35,347 nucleotides of DNA from Paenibacillus gorillae. GTDB lineage: Bacteria > Bacillota > Bacilli > Paenibacillales > Paenibacillaceae. The translations under genes and the position numbers were made by a program. Numbering within the stretch: the first letter of the stretch is position 1; each line of letters opens with the position of its first letter. The notes below the pieces were generated by a model. The model did not search any database and was not told where the DNA came from. It saw only the letters and a program-made list of their open reading frames with translations. Below are positions 10,407 through 18,384 of the stretch, piece by piece. The DNA lies in assembly GCF_000513275.1 (NCBI RefSeq), contig NZ_CBVJ010000094.1, forward strand, positions 1 through 35,347. Direction: 5' to 3'.

Positions 10407-10429
10407 TGACCAAAATAACATTACGGTCA
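10407..10429 (-). promoter_or_regulatory. Candidate TetR operator in front of tetR
   Basis: TGACC (10407-10411) and GGTCA (10425-10429) form an inverted repeat with 13 bases between the arms, 25-47 bases before the tetR start codon. The arms equal those found in front of yhgE, with extended half-site agreement (GGTCATTT). Shared arms at two promoters next to a TetR gene point to autoregulation; this is inference. Confidence 0.45.
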
Positions 10430-10450
10430 TTTGTTCATGCGTTCAGTTTA

Positions 10451-10852
10451 TCACTTGTTATAATCCATTTCAAGCTCTTTTATTAAAATTAAACTTTTTT
10501 CCGCCCACCGCTTCAACTGATCAAGCGATTCCGCCGCCGATTCCGTTGCTGCAAGGAGCGATTGCTTGTAATCCGGCACCGTGCTGCGTCCGTATACCGA
10601 CAATGCGCGAAGCAATACAGTTGTTTTTTCCGTGTAGCTGAGTGCCCTTCGTTCATGAAACATCGGCACATCAGGATTATACGGTGAATGCAGGTCTCCC
10701 TGCTCCGGATGCTTCAGCACCGCCAATATTTTCACCAGCGCACGAGGGCCGTTCAGTTCCATCACTTCGGCGATATAATGTCCCGACCGTACTTCTGCCT
10801 GTACAATATCTCCTACTGCATAGGACGGCGTTTTTTTCATATCCTGCTCCAT
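10451..10852 (-). CDS. kapB: Kinase-associated protein KapB
   Basis: 133-residue KapB family protein. The conserved core VKILAVLKHPEQGDLHSPYNPDVPMFHERRAL is clearly recognisable. In B. subtilis KapB was found as a protein needed for the KinB-to-Spo0F sporulation signal and was called a lipoprotein. The copy here shows no signal peptide or lipobox, so it should be cytosolic. The first ATG is favoured by AGGTGA 6-7 bases upstream; a second ATG four codons in also has a purine-rich lead. No kinB gene is adjacent. It lies upstream of tetR on the same strand, but the tetR promoter region (with its inverted repeat) separates them. Confidence 0.88.
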   Translation of the reverse strand: MEQDMKKTPSYAVGDIVQAEVRSGHYIAEVMELNGPRALVKILAVLKHPEQGDLHSPYNPDVPMFHERRALSYTEKTTVLLRALSVYGRSTVPDYKQSLLAATESAAESLDQLKRWAEKSLILIKELEMDYNK

Positions 10853-11081
10853 TTTGTTTCACCTATTCCTTCCAATTGTGTTAAAATACTTACAGTGATC
10901 ACAACGTCATGGATTTCACGACTTATTACTATAATAAAGAGACTTCTGAGAATCGAACTGAAGGAACTCTTTTTACTGTCTTCAGCATAAATTAAATTTC
11001 CTGAAAGAAGCAAGCTAGTCTTAAATTCCCGGTCTTCCTAATAAAATAGAAAGAGGCTGCCTTAAAGCATGTTGGAATAAC

Positions 11082-11110
11082 TTGTGTAAACCTCACTTGC
11101 GTCGTAATAT
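11082..11110 (+). promoter_or_regulatory. Candidate sigma-A promoter of the glycosyltransferase gene
   Basis: TTGTGT (11082-11087), a 17-base spacer and TAATAT (11105-11110) lie just before the ribosome binding site of the gene at 11135, giving a leader of about 18 bases. The boxes are imperfect (about 3/6 and 4/6). A perfect TATAAT also occurs at 10930-10935 but lacks a good -35. Confidence 0.35.
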
Positions 11111-11134
11111 GGAATTAGAAAAGTAGGTGACATT

Positions 11135-12247
11135 ATGCGTAAGAAAAGAGTGCTCCTTCTCTCCGAGGGGTTCGGGTCGGGGCACACGCAAGCCGCATAT
11201 GCGTTAGCGGTAGGCCTGCGTCAGCTGGATCACAATATACAGACCAAAGTCATTGAGCTGGGCAGTTTTCTTAATCCGATACTAGGGCCTTTAATTATTT
11301 CCGCCTATCGTAAAACCGTCAGCAAACAACCCAAGGTGGTTGGAATGATGTACCGCAGCAATTATAAAAAATCGCTCAACCGTTTCGCGCAGCTTGCGCT
11401 TCACCGGATGTTCTACACCCATACTGCACAGGTTATCACGCAGCTTAAACCGGATCTCATCGTCTGCACCCATCCGGTACCGAATGCTGTCGTCAGCCGA
11501 ATCAAACGGCTTGGCCTCGATTTGAAAATATGTACAATCATTACCGATTACGATGCACATGGCTCTTGGGTGAACAAGGAAGTCAACAAATATCTGGTGT
11601 CCACTTCCCTTGTTAAGAAAAAATTGACGGATCGCGGCGTAGCCGCAGACCGCGTTGAGGTAACCGGCATTCCAGTCCACCCTAATTTTTGGACAACCTA
11701 TGACAAGGAAGAAATTCGCAAGCAGTTCCAGCTTCGAGCCTTGCCTACCGTTCTAATAATGGGCGGCGGCTGGGGACTGATTGAGGATCATCTGCTGGAA
11801 TATATGACGAAATGGCGCGAAACCGTCCAGCTCATTTTCTGCGTTGGCAATAATGAGAAGGTTCGTGATAAAATGCTGGCGCATCCCTTGTTCCAGCACG
11901 ACAATATCCGCGTCCTTGGCTTTACGAAGGAAATTAGCAAGTTAATGGATGCAGCCGATGTACTCGTTACTAAGCCTGGCGGCATGACTTGCACAGAAGG
12001 CATGAGCAAAGGCATTCCGATGCTGTTCTATGAGCCGATTCCCGGCCAAGAGGAAGAAAACTGTGAATACTTCATACAGAACGGCTTTGGTGAAATGCTG
12101 GATTCCACTGCCGTTGTCGAGAAGTGGTTCAATCTTATTCAAGAGCCTTATACCTCGGGCCAATACCGCAGTCAGCTTCTTACGAAGCGCAATCAGCAAT
12201 ATGATCCGAAGAATTGCCCTAACGCCGTCCTGCGTCTCATGCAGTGA
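11135..12247 (+). CDS. MGDG-synthase/UgtP-like glycosyltransferase (GT28 type)
   Basis: 370-residue glycosyltransferase of the monogalactosyldiacylglycerol synthase/UgtP group (GT-B fold). Family members transfer glucose or galactose from UDP-sugar to diacylglycerol at the inner membrane face, making glycolipids and the anchor of lipoteichoic acid. Visible motifs: GFGSGH at 12-17 in the N-terminal acceptor domain, DLIVCTHP and TDYDAHGSWV mid-protein, VTGIPVHPNF at the domain link, then the sugar-nucleotide site VTKPGGMTCTEGMSKGIPMLFYEPIPGQEEENCEYF. AGGTGA lies six bases before the ATG. It is somewhat shorter at the C-terminus than B. subtilis UgtP, so the exact acceptor is uncertain. It stands alone, ended by a hairpin that overlaps its stop codon. 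Confidence 0.85.
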   Translation: MRKKRVLLLSEGFGSGHTQAAYALAVGLRQLDHNIQTKVIELGSFLNPILGPLIISAYRKTVSKQPKVVGMMYRSNYKKSLNRFAQLALHRMFYTHTAQVITQLKPDLIVCTHPVPNAVVSRIKRLGLDLKICTIITDYDAHGSWVNKEVNKYLVSTSLVKKKLTDRGVAADRVEVTGIPVHPNFWTTYDKEEIRKQFQLRALPTVLIMGGGWGLIEDHLLEYMTKWRETVQLIFCVGNNEKVRDKMLAHPLFQHDNIRVLGFTKEISKLMDAADVLVTKPGGMTCTEGMSKGIPMLFYEPIPGQEEENCEYFIQNGFGEMLDSTAVVEKWFNLIQEPYTSGQYRSQLLTKRNQQYDPKNCPNAVLRLMQ

Positions 12248-12257
12248 CGGTGTTTTT
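12225..12257 (+). terminator. Intrinsic terminator overlapping the stop codon of the glycosyltransferase
   Basis: CCGTC plus CTGC (12225-12233, junction shared) pairs with GCAG plus GACGG (12241-12250), with one bulged T and a 7-base loop, followed by T5 (12253-12257). The TGA stop (12245-12247) lies inside the 3' arm. Confidence 0.6.
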
Positions 12258-12353
12258 ATTGCTGTCCTCCTCTGCTGTTCCATCAGGTATCGAATAGTAA
12301 AGCCGGATATAGGATATAGTTAGACCATATGAAATGCAAGGGAGCGGATCGCC

Positions 12354-13769
12354 ATGAAGGAACGAAGCATGGATGGCAAGACACTCATACTCCGGCTGGA
12401 AATCGATACGAAGCAGGCCCAATTCGGCAAAGCAGCTACAGCGATTGAAGCTGCAGGCGGCGACATAATCGCAATCGACGTTATTCATACGGACAAAAAC
12501 TATAGCGTTCGCGACTTAACGGTAAAAACGACTGCGGCGGGTACAGCGGAAAGCTTAACCAAAGCGCTTCAGGAGGTGCCTGGCGTACGGCTTCAGCATT
12601 TATCCGACCGCACCTTCCTGCTTCATCTGGGCGGCAAAATTTCAATCCAGCCCAAAACACCTATCCAAAACCGCGACGATCTCTCTCGTGTCTACACACC
12701 AGAGGTTGCCCGCGTGTGCCAGGCTATTCATGAGGACCCGTCCAAAGCCTATACGCTGACGATTAAGCGCAATACAGTCGCCGTCGTTTCGGACGGGAGC
12801 GCTGTGCTTGGGCTTGGCAATATCGGGCCTTACGCGGCCATGCCGGTTATGGAAGGCAAAGCGATGCTCTTTAAGCAGTTCGCTGACGTTGACGCCTTCC
12901 CTATCTGTCTCGATACACAGGACACAGAACAGCTCATTGCCGCAGTCAAGCAGCTCTCGCCAGCTTTTGGCGGTATTAATCTGGAGGATATCTCCGCTCC
13001 TCGCTGCTTCGAGATCGAGAAGCGTCTGCGCGACGAACTCGACATCCCCGTCTTTCACGATGATCAGCATGGAACAGCCGTCGTCTTATACGCTGGTCTG
13101 CTCAACGCGCTGAAATTAACGAATCGCAACCTGTCCGAGGCAAAAATCGTCATATGCGGTATCGGAGCAGCAGGCACTGCTTGCACAAAAATGCTGCTCG
13201 CCGGCGGAGCCCAACATATTGTTGGCGTTGACCGGGAAGGTATCCTTACTGCCGACCGGACTTATAGCAATCCCATGTGGCAATGGTATGCAGAGCATAC
13301 GAATCCGGAGCGTGCAAGCGGTGGACTTGCAGAAGCTATGCAACAGGCGGACGTATTCATTGGCGTATCTGCTGGCGGAATACTGACGAGAGCACATATT
13401 GAATCGATGGCCGCCGATCCGATTGTATTCGCCATGGCCAATCCGGAGCCCGAGATCCGGCCAGAGCTCGTAGAGGATATCGTTGCGGTATTCGCAACCG
13501 GGCGCTCGGACTATCCGAACCAAATTAATAACGTGCTTTGCTTTCCTGGCATTTTTCGGGGAGCGCTGGACAGCAGAGCCACTACTATTAATGAAGAAAT
13601 GAAGCTGGCGGCAGCAGAAGCGATCGCATCCGTAATCGGTGAAGATGAGTTGAACCGTTTGTATATTATCCCAAGCGTTTTTAATACCCGTATTGTGGAA
13701 GAGGTTCGCCGGCGGGTCATGCAGGCAGCTAGACAAAGCGGTGTCGCTAGACGAAAAACACGTGATTAA
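12354..13769 (+). CDS. NAD(P)-dependent malic enzyme with N-terminal ACT domain
   Basis: 471-residue malic enzyme, which oxidatively decarboxylates malate to pyruvate and links the citric acid cycle with pyruvate metabolism in the cytosol. Domains: ACT-like regulatory domain about residues 10-85 (LRLEIDTKQAQFGKAATAIEAAGGDI), malic N-terminal domain about 95-245 with GLGNIGPYAAMPVMEGKAML, INLEDISAPRCFEIE and FHDDQHGTAVV, then a Rossmann domain with GIGAAGTAC and the closing ANPEPEI and FPGIFRGALD motifs. The ACT domain suggests amino-acid or other small-molecule control. Two starts compete: ATG 12354 (GGGAG 9 bases away) and ATG 12369 (AAGGA 7 bases away); the ACT domain fits either. It is not co-transcribed with the preceding gene, which has its own terminator. 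Confidence 0.93.
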   Translation: MKERSMDGKTLILRLEIDTKQAQFGKAATAIEAAGGDIIAIDVIHTDKNYSVRDLTVKTTAAGTAESLTKALQEVPGVRLQHLSDRTFLLHLGGKISIQPKTPIQNRDDLSRVYTPEVARVCQAIHEDPSKAYTLTIKRNTVAVVSDGSAVLGLGNIGPYAAMPVMEGKAMLFKQFADVDAFPICLDTQDTEQLIAAVKQLSPAFGGINLEDISAPRCFEIEKRLRDELDIPVFHDDQHGTAVVLYAGLLNALKLTNRNLSEAKIVICGIGAAGTACTKMLLAGGAQHIVGVDREGILTADRTYSNPMWQWYAEHTNPERASGGLAEAMQQADVFIGVSAGGILTRAHIESMAADPIVFAMANPEPEIRPELVEDIVAVFATGRSDYPNQINNVLCFPGIFRGALDSRATTINEEMKLAAAEAIASVIGEDELNRLYIIPSVFNTRIVEEVRRRVMQAARQSGVARRKTRD

Positions 13770-13786
13770 ACCTGCTTTTTAATCAA

Positions 13787-13855
13787 TTGGAAAATTTTTT
13801 TCCAACCTGAAGCAATTGGCTTCCCTTACCCCGCAAGGGATGGAAGCTAATTGCT
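13787..13855 (+). terminator. Two hairpins after the malic enzyme gene
   Basis: An 8-bp stem TTGGAAAA/TTTTCCAA (13787-13805) with a T-rich loop is followed by a 14-bp stem (13811-13824 with 13842-13855, one mismatch) with an inner CCCTT/AAGGG helix. The only T-rich sequence after the second hairpin is short. Together they probably end malic enzyme transcription; an additional role for the second hairpin is not excluded. Confidence 0.5.
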
Positions 13856-13878
13856 CATGTTTGGGATTTTAATACATA

Positions 13879-13908
13879 TTGTGCCAAGGAGGACGTTTAT
13901 ACTATAAT
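13879..13908 (+). promoter_or_regulatory. Candidate sigma-A promoter of the acyltransferase-deacetylase unit
   Basis: TTGTGC (13879-13884), an 18-base spacer and a perfect TATAAT (13903-13908) lie 55 bases upstream of the ATG at 13964. Confidence 0.5.
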
Positions 13909-13963
13909 GGCTAGGTTGCTAGATTCATAATTCTAATTAAACTGAAGAAGGTGTGCCTGACTA

Positions 13964-15151
13964 ATGGCTAGTGCCGCTTTGCAAAAAAAGGAGAACATTC
14001 CTGAACTGCAGCTCGTCCGGGCAATTGCGATCATTGGTGTGCTTTCGGTCCACTCGACCTCTTTCGCCACGATTGATATGGTCAATTCCAACTATTTTTT
14101 CCTTTATAACTTCTTTAATATTTTTATGAAGTTCGGAACGACAACCTTTATCTTTTTAAGCAGCTTTGTCTTATTTTACAACTATTATTCACGTCCATTG
14201 ACAGGTAAACTAATAGGTGGGTTTTACAAAAAACGATTGCTTTACATAATCATTCCATATCTAGTATTTTCAGTATTTTACTTTGCCGTCCTGCATTATC
14301 TCTATTATCCGGACCGCTCGTTATCCGCAACACTAGAGAGCTTTTGGAGCAAGGTCATAACCGGCAAAGCATATACGCATCTCTATTTTGTATACATAAG
14401 CATTCAATTTTACATACTGTTTCCGCTTTTCCTATGGTTGATGAAGAAGTTTCCCATACTCGTCAAGCTGGCGATTCCAGCCGGCATTCTGATTCAATGG
14501 GCATTCATTCTTATGAACAAGTATGTGCTTGAGACGCCTGTTCCGAACCGGGGCAGCTGGGCGCTTGCCTACTTCTCCTACTACTTGCTTGGCGCAGCTC
14601 TCGGCATCTATTATCCGAAGCTGAAAGCCTGGATTGTTATGGCGAAGGAAAATGCAACAGCTGGACGCGTTATCGTATGGCTATCGCTGTGGGCTCTCTG
14701 GCTGGCGGCGGGACTATCGCACGTCTATATCTATTATTTGAACCGCAAACATATCTACACAGCGAATACGACGCTGTTTGACCTGATCTGGAACATACAC
14801 GCATTGCTTACGGCGCTTGTCCTGCTGCAGCTCGCTCATCTTTTATACCGGAAGCTGCCGTTCAAGCTGCCTCAGCTGCTTGCAAGACTTGGCGCTCTAT
14901 CATTCGGCATCTATTTGATTCATCCGTTCTTCTTGCTCGTATACCGGCTTTATCCGCTGCATACGGGCACGGCCTGGTTACTGCACTTATGGTATTTGGG
15001 AGGCTTCCTGCTCGCTCTTATTGCATCGTGGATTGTCGTCTCACTTGTCGCCCGTTTCATCCCATTCTCATGGGTTATCTTCGGAAATCTTCCGAAGCCG
15101 AAGAAACAACCTGCTTCTCCTTCCATAACGGAAAGGCAGCTGGACGCCTAG
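13964..15151 (+). CDS. Acyltransferase family 3 membrane protein
   Basis: 395-residue multi-pass membrane protein of the acyltransferase 3 family (OafA/YrhL/IcaC type), with about ten hydrophobic segments. The first begins at the family signature LQLVRAIAIIGVLSVHS (residues ~16-32), whose histidine is usually essential. Later segments include ISIQFYILFPLFLWL and the near-C-terminal FGIYLIHPFFLL. Such proteins move an acyl group across the membrane onto extracellular sugars. The gene starts a two-gene unit: the polysaccharide deacetylase start lies 33 bases after its stop. The pairing of a family 3 acyltransferase with an exported deacetylase recalls icaC and icaB of staphylococcal poly-N-acetylglucosamine operons, but no polymerase is present here. 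The target polymer is unknown. Confidence 0.85.
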   Translation: MASAALQKKENIPELQLVRAIAIIGVLSVHSTSFATIDMVNSNYFFLYNFFNIFMKFGTTTFIFLSSFVLFYNYYSRPLTGKLIGGFYKKRLLYIIIPYLVFSVFYFAVLHYLYYPDRSLSATLESFWSKVITGKAYTHLYFVYISIQFYILFPLFLWLMKKFPILVKLAIPAGILIQWAFILMNKYVLETPVPNRGSWALAYFSYYLLGAALGIYYPKLKAWIVMAKENATAGRVIVWLSLWALWLAAGLSHVYIYYLNRKHIYTANTTLFDLIWNIHALLTALVLLQLAHLLYRKLPFKLPQLLARLGALSFGIYLIHPFFLLVYRLYPLHTGTAWLLHLWYLGGFLLALIASWIVVSLVARFIPFSWVIFGNLPKPKKQPASPSITERQLDA

Positions 15152-15184
15152 GTTTACATATTTCACGATAGCGAGGGATTACTT

Positions 15185-16033
15185 TTGAAAATGAAAGCTA
15201 TTGCTGCACTTTTAGTTATTGCACTTGCAATCGTCTGGCCGGTATCTGCCAGTCAGCTGAATGCTTCCTCTTCCTACTACAAGAACAAGGTCATCGTGCT
15301 GATGTACCATCACATTGATACCAAAGAAAGCGGAGCCACCATTTCGCCAAGCCGTTTTGGCACGCATATGAAGCTGCTGAAAGAAAATGGCTATAACGTT
15401 ATCAGTGTGGAGCAGTTCGCTGATTTCATGCAGAAGAAGCGAACGGTTCCCGACAATGCGGTTGTCATTACGTTTGACGATGGTTATGAAAGCTTCAACC
15501 AGTATGCTGTTCCGATTATGAAAAAGTATAATTTTACAGCTACTCATTTTATCATCGGCGCAAGCAGCGACAAACAAAACGTACACACGAAGCACTTGTC
15601 CTGGGATACGATGCGCAAGCTCAAAGAAGAAGGCTTCAGCTTTTACAGCCATACTTACGATCTGCATAATTACGCGGAGTTAAACGAAAGCGGCAGCAAA
15701 AAAGGGCCAATGCTGAGCAACCGCATTTATTTGAAGGACAAAAAACGTCTGGAGACAAAAGCGGAATATATCGCCAGAGTCAAAGAGGATATTTCCTTAA
15801 TTGAAGGCAAGCTGAAGGATGAGCTGGACAACAAATACCAAATGATCGCTTTTCCGTTCGGTTCCTTCAATTCTACGGTGAAAAAGCTCCAGAAGGAGCA
15901 AGGCGTCTCCTTGTTCTTCACGACACGGCCAGGCATCAACAAAGCCGGATCAGATGAAGTATTCCGCATTAATGCCGGATCTCCGAAAATTACAGGCAAT
16001 AAGTTTCTGGAATCACTGCGTAAATTCCACTAG
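15185..16033 (+). CDS. Exported polysaccharide deacetylase (NodB domain)
   Basis: 282-residue exported hydrolase of carbohydrate esterase family 4, expected to remove N-acetyl groups from an envelope or extracellular polysaccharide. The first 23 residues form a signal peptide (MKMKAIAALLVIALAIVWPVSAS). NodB motifs: VLMYHHI near 38, TFDDGY near 98-103 with the metal- and base-type aspartates, SHTYDLH near 157-163 for the metal histidines, and FPFGSF near 222. I keep the TTG at 15185 because GAGGG lies 8 bases upstream; the ATG two codons later would be 14 bases away. It is the second gene of the unit with the membrane acyltransferase, and a hairpin terminator follows. Confidence 0.88.
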   Translation: MKMKAIAALLVIALAIVWPVSASQLNASSSYYKNKVIVLMYHHIDTKESGATISPSRFGTHMKLLKENGYNVISVEQFADFMQKKRTVPDNAVVITFDDGYESFNQYAVPIMKKYNFTATHFIIGASSDKQNVHTKHLSWDTMRKLKEEGFSFYSHTYDLHNYAELNESGSKKGPMLSNRIYLKDKKRLETKAEYIARVKEDISLIEGKLKDELDNKYQMIAFPFGSFNSTVKKLQKEQGVSLFFTTRPGINKAGSDEVFRINAGSPKITGNKFLESLRKFH

Positions 16034-16047
16034 TCGTTATAATGAAC

Positions 16048-16084
16048 AAAAGGGATGTGCCTCATTTGCGGGCACATCCCTTTT
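16048..16084. terminator. Bidirectional terminator between the deacetylase and the NlpC/P60 gene
   Basis: A perfect 14-bp stem AAAAGGGATGTGCC/GGCACATCCCTTTT (16048-16061 with 16071-16084) encloses a 9-base loop. Its A and T ends let it serve both convergent genes. Confidence 0.9.
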
Positions 16085-16088
16085 CTAA

Positions 16089-16934
16089 TTAATTAAGCGC
16101 GCTTCCACCGTACAGGAAACGATATTCCCAGTGTGTTCCCTCGATGCTGCTAATCGTAACACCGCCGCTCTCTTTGGAATACGTATGTAGAATTTTACCG
16201 TCTCCCAAGTAGATACCGTCGTGGGAAATGGCTGCCGTCGACTTGTTCACTCCGGCATAGGCAGATGCTTTCGTTCCTTTATAGGACATAAAGAACATAA
16301 TATCGCCGCGTTTCAGCTTCCGCCAGTCGGTCACTGCATTGCCTTTGTTTTTCACATAACTGCCTTGTCCGCGCGAATCCGCAGGAAGCTTAAGGCCTAC
16401 TCCGTCAATAAACGCTTGCCGGACAAAGTCCGAGCAGTCAAAAGTCGTTGTAGTATTGCGGTCAGAGCCGTATTCGTATGGCGTCCCCAGATAACGTAAT
16501 CCTGCTGCAATAACCTTTTCAACAGAAGAGGCTGAGGATGGCACAGAGCCGCTGCCGGAGCCCGGATTAGCCGGGTTAGTGGTGCCCCCGCCAGATGGAA
16601 CGGAGCCTACTGTAATATATTGATCCTGCGAGCTGACATAGCCGGTTGTACCGCTCGAATCCCGCACTTGATACCAATAGCTGTTCGGCTGGGAAATCAC
16701 AGATACCAGCTCGCCTGCTTTCAAATATTTAATGCGCGATGCCGACGTTGAAGGGGCTGTCCGGAAAGAAACGGAAGCCTTGATTAAAGCTTGTCCTGCC
16801 GATACTGTAGTGCTAGCTGCGGCCGAAGCCGTTTGTGCGTTCCATGCAGCCGGGATTGAAGCCGAGACAGCGCTCAGCAATAACGCAGCTGATAAAGTTG
16901 TCGTTACGAGCTTTGCCCGAATCCTGTTGTTCAT
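16089..16934 (-). CDS. SH3-NlpC/P60 cell-wall endopeptidase
   Basis: 281-residue exported cysteine peptidase, expected to cut peptide stems of peptidoglycan. The ATG at 16934 has AAGGAGG nine bases upstream and opens directly into a signal peptide (residues 1-39, ending TASAAA); the frame stays open further upstream but without support. An SH3 domain (about 45-108, SFRTAPSTSASRIKYLKAGE) is followed by a Gly/Ser/Pro linker (109-136) and the NlpC/P60 domain (138-281). The catalytic set is Cys167 in FDCSDF (the common form is DCSG), His238 in SHDGIYLG and probably His250 in ILH. A candidate -10 box (TACAAT on the minus strand, 16982-16987) lies about 50 bases upstream. The gene stands alone and converges on the deacetylase. 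Confidence 0.92.
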   Translation of the reverse strand: MNNRIRAKLVTTTLSAALLLSAVSASIPAAWNAQTASAAASTTVSAGQALIKASVSFRTAPSTSASRIKYLKAGELVSVISQPNSYWYQVRDSSGTTGYVSSQDQYITVGSVPSGGGTTNPANPGSGSGSVPSSASSVEKVIAAGLRYLGTPYEYGSDRNTTTTFDCSDFVRQAFIDGVGLKLPADSRGQGSYVKNKGNAVTDWRKLKRGDIMFFMSYKGTKASAYAGVNKSTAAISHDGIYLGDGKILHTYSKESGGVTISSIEGTHWEYRFLYGGSALN

Positions 16935-17299
16935 AGTTGTACGCCTCCTTGTTTGCGGCCTTCTTACATGCCGCTGTCCCCATTGTAGAATCGACCTGCT
17001 CTTCAAGCATCGACCGATGTTCCTAATTGGCGCTTTCGCCCATCTAGGCACAAGGTTTCAGAGGACAACTGTAAATAAACGCCAAGAAACGTTCCTCAGA
17101 GAGGAACGCTTCTAAATCGGAATATACGGAACCCGTTGCCTTCACTGCATTTGCAGCAAATTTTCCGTTAAGATTACAACAAGGATAAGCTTGCCATGGA
17201 TGACTGAGCCTTTAGTACCAATTTATTCTGCGGCTGGTATAGTTACCAACATTTACATGTCTGTTCAAGGTCGTAAATCTGCAACTTTTTCGCCGACTC
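16935..17299. other. Intergenic region between the CDF exporter and the NlpC/P60 gene
   Basis: About 365 bases on the minus-strand path from the CDF gene to the NlpC/P60 gene. It holds an inverted repeat at 17086-17112 and a possible -10 at 16982-16987. I checked the leader of the NlpC/P60 gene for the c-di-AMP (ydaO) riboswitch that often precedes cell-wall hydrolases and did not find its conserved blocks. Confidence 0.55.
17086..17112 (-). repeat. 27-bp inverted repeat (hairpin or operator)
   Basis: CGTTCCTC and GAGGAACG are perfect arms around AGA, extended by GAA/TTC after one mismatched pair. Read on the minus strand, the hairpin is followed by TTTCTT, so it may be a weak terminator for the CDF gene ending 188 bases earlier. 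It also lies about 150 bases ahead of the NlpC/P60 start, where it could be an operator. Confidence 0.5.
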
Positions 17300-18178
17300 T
17301 TAGCTTTTGGGCAGTTCTAAAGGCTCCACATGTACATGAACACTCATAATGTTGCTTCTCCGCTCCAGACGCTTCTCAATCTCGTCACTGATCCGGTGGC
17401 TCTCAATGAGAGAAAGCTGCGGATTTACTTGCACAATCACGTCGATTAATACGTTGCTGCCGTGTACGCGGGCTTTAATATCTTTGATCGACTCAACCCC
17501 CGCAGTACTCTCCACCGTTGTCCGCAACGACGAAAGCTCATTTGCATCGAATCCATCCGTCAACGCATGTGTCGAGCTATAGAAAATTCCCCAGGCCGTT
17601 CTGCAAATAATACAGCCTACAGCAATCGCAGCAACCGGGTCCAGCCAAGGCAAGCCAAACTGCGCGCCAATGATGCCGATTGCGGCCCCGATACTAACCA
17701 GAGCATCGGATAGATTATCCTTGGCTGCAGCCATAAGCGCGTGGTTGTTGATCCGCTTAGCCAGCCGTCTGTTATACATATATACCCCCGCCATGCAGAT
17801 GGCAGCAAACAGCGCAACCCAGGCGGTTATCAGTGAAGGTACATGCCCCTTGCCAGAAATCAGGTCGCCTATTGCGCTAATCAGCACCTGAATGCCGACA
17901 GTCGCCATAATGAAGGAAGCGATAAGCGCTGCAATTGTCTCCGCCCTGAAATGTCCATAGGGATGATCCCTGTCCGGCGGCTTTTGTGAAATTCGGAGGC
18001 CGATTAATACGGCAACAGAGGCTACGATATCTGTCAGGTTATTGAACCCGTCCGCAACGAGAGCCCCGGAGACGAACCAATAACCTGCCCCCAGCTTCAA
18101 CGCTGATAGGACAAGATAGGCCGTGATGCTAACCCAAGCCCCTTTCTCGCCCTGCTTAATATCCTCGTATTGAACCAG
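17300..18178 (-). CDS. CDF family cation exporter, apparent CTG start
   Basis: Membrane exporter of the cation diffusion facilitator family, close in appearance to Bacillus YeaB/MneS, which exports manganese; the metal here is not proven. The only ATG/GTG/TTG start in frame is a TTG at 18100, but that would begin inside the first membrane helix. The frame continues upstream through YEDIKQGEKGAWVSITAYLVLSA, the family's normal N-terminus, to CTG at 18178, which has GAGGGA six bases upstream; an in-frame stop lies further up. From CTG the protein has 292 residues. Features: six membrane helices to about 210, metal-site motifs ADGFNNLTD in helix 2 and AAAKDNLSD in helix 5 (Asp/Asn and Asp/Asp sets), PPDRDHPYGHFRAETI between helices, and a C-terminal cytoplasmic domain ending VHVHVEPLEL. 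It is divergent from the chemotaxis receptor. Confidence 0.85.
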   Translation of the reverse strand: MVQYEDIKQGEKGAWVSITAYLVLSALKLGAGYWFVSGALVADGFNNLTDIVASVAVLIGLRISQKPPDRDHPYGHFRAETIAALIASFIMATVGIQVLISAIGDLISGKGHVPSLITAWVALFAAICMAGVYMYNRRLAKRINNHALMAAAKDNLSDALVSIGAAIGIIGAQFGLPWLDPVAAIAVGCIICRTAWGIFYSSTHALTDGFDANELSSLRTTVESTAGVESIKDIKARVHGSNVLIDVIVQVNPQLSLIESHRISDEIEKRLERRSNIMSVHVHVEPLELPKS

Positions 18179-18328
18179 TTTTCTTCCCTCATTTCCATAT
18201 CATTTATAACGGTATCATAACCGACCGAAATCGAGTGGGTCTAGAGAAACAGTGTTTACCTCAGTCATGCTTTTATGCATAAATGCAACACTTTCGTAAA
18301 AATACTCCACGTGTCTGCTTCTCAAAAA

Positions 18329-18337
18329 TGGTATAAT
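18329..18337 (+). promoter_or_regulatory. Extended -10 promoter of the chemotaxis receptor gene
   Basis: TGGTATAAT (18329-18337) is a full extended -10 element (TGnTATAAT), 48 bases before the start codon. There is no recognisable -35, as expected for this class, and the sigma-D pattern usual for motility genes was not found. Confidence 0.6.
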
Positions 18338-18384
18338 ATGACTCGCAGCTTTATTCACGCTCTATACATAAAGAGGGTTGTTTC

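Noticed and set aside
16935..17120. c-di-AMP (ydaO-type) riboswitch before the NlpC/P60 gene
   Set aside because: The conserved sequence blocks of that riboswitch are not present; only an unrelated inverted repeat is.
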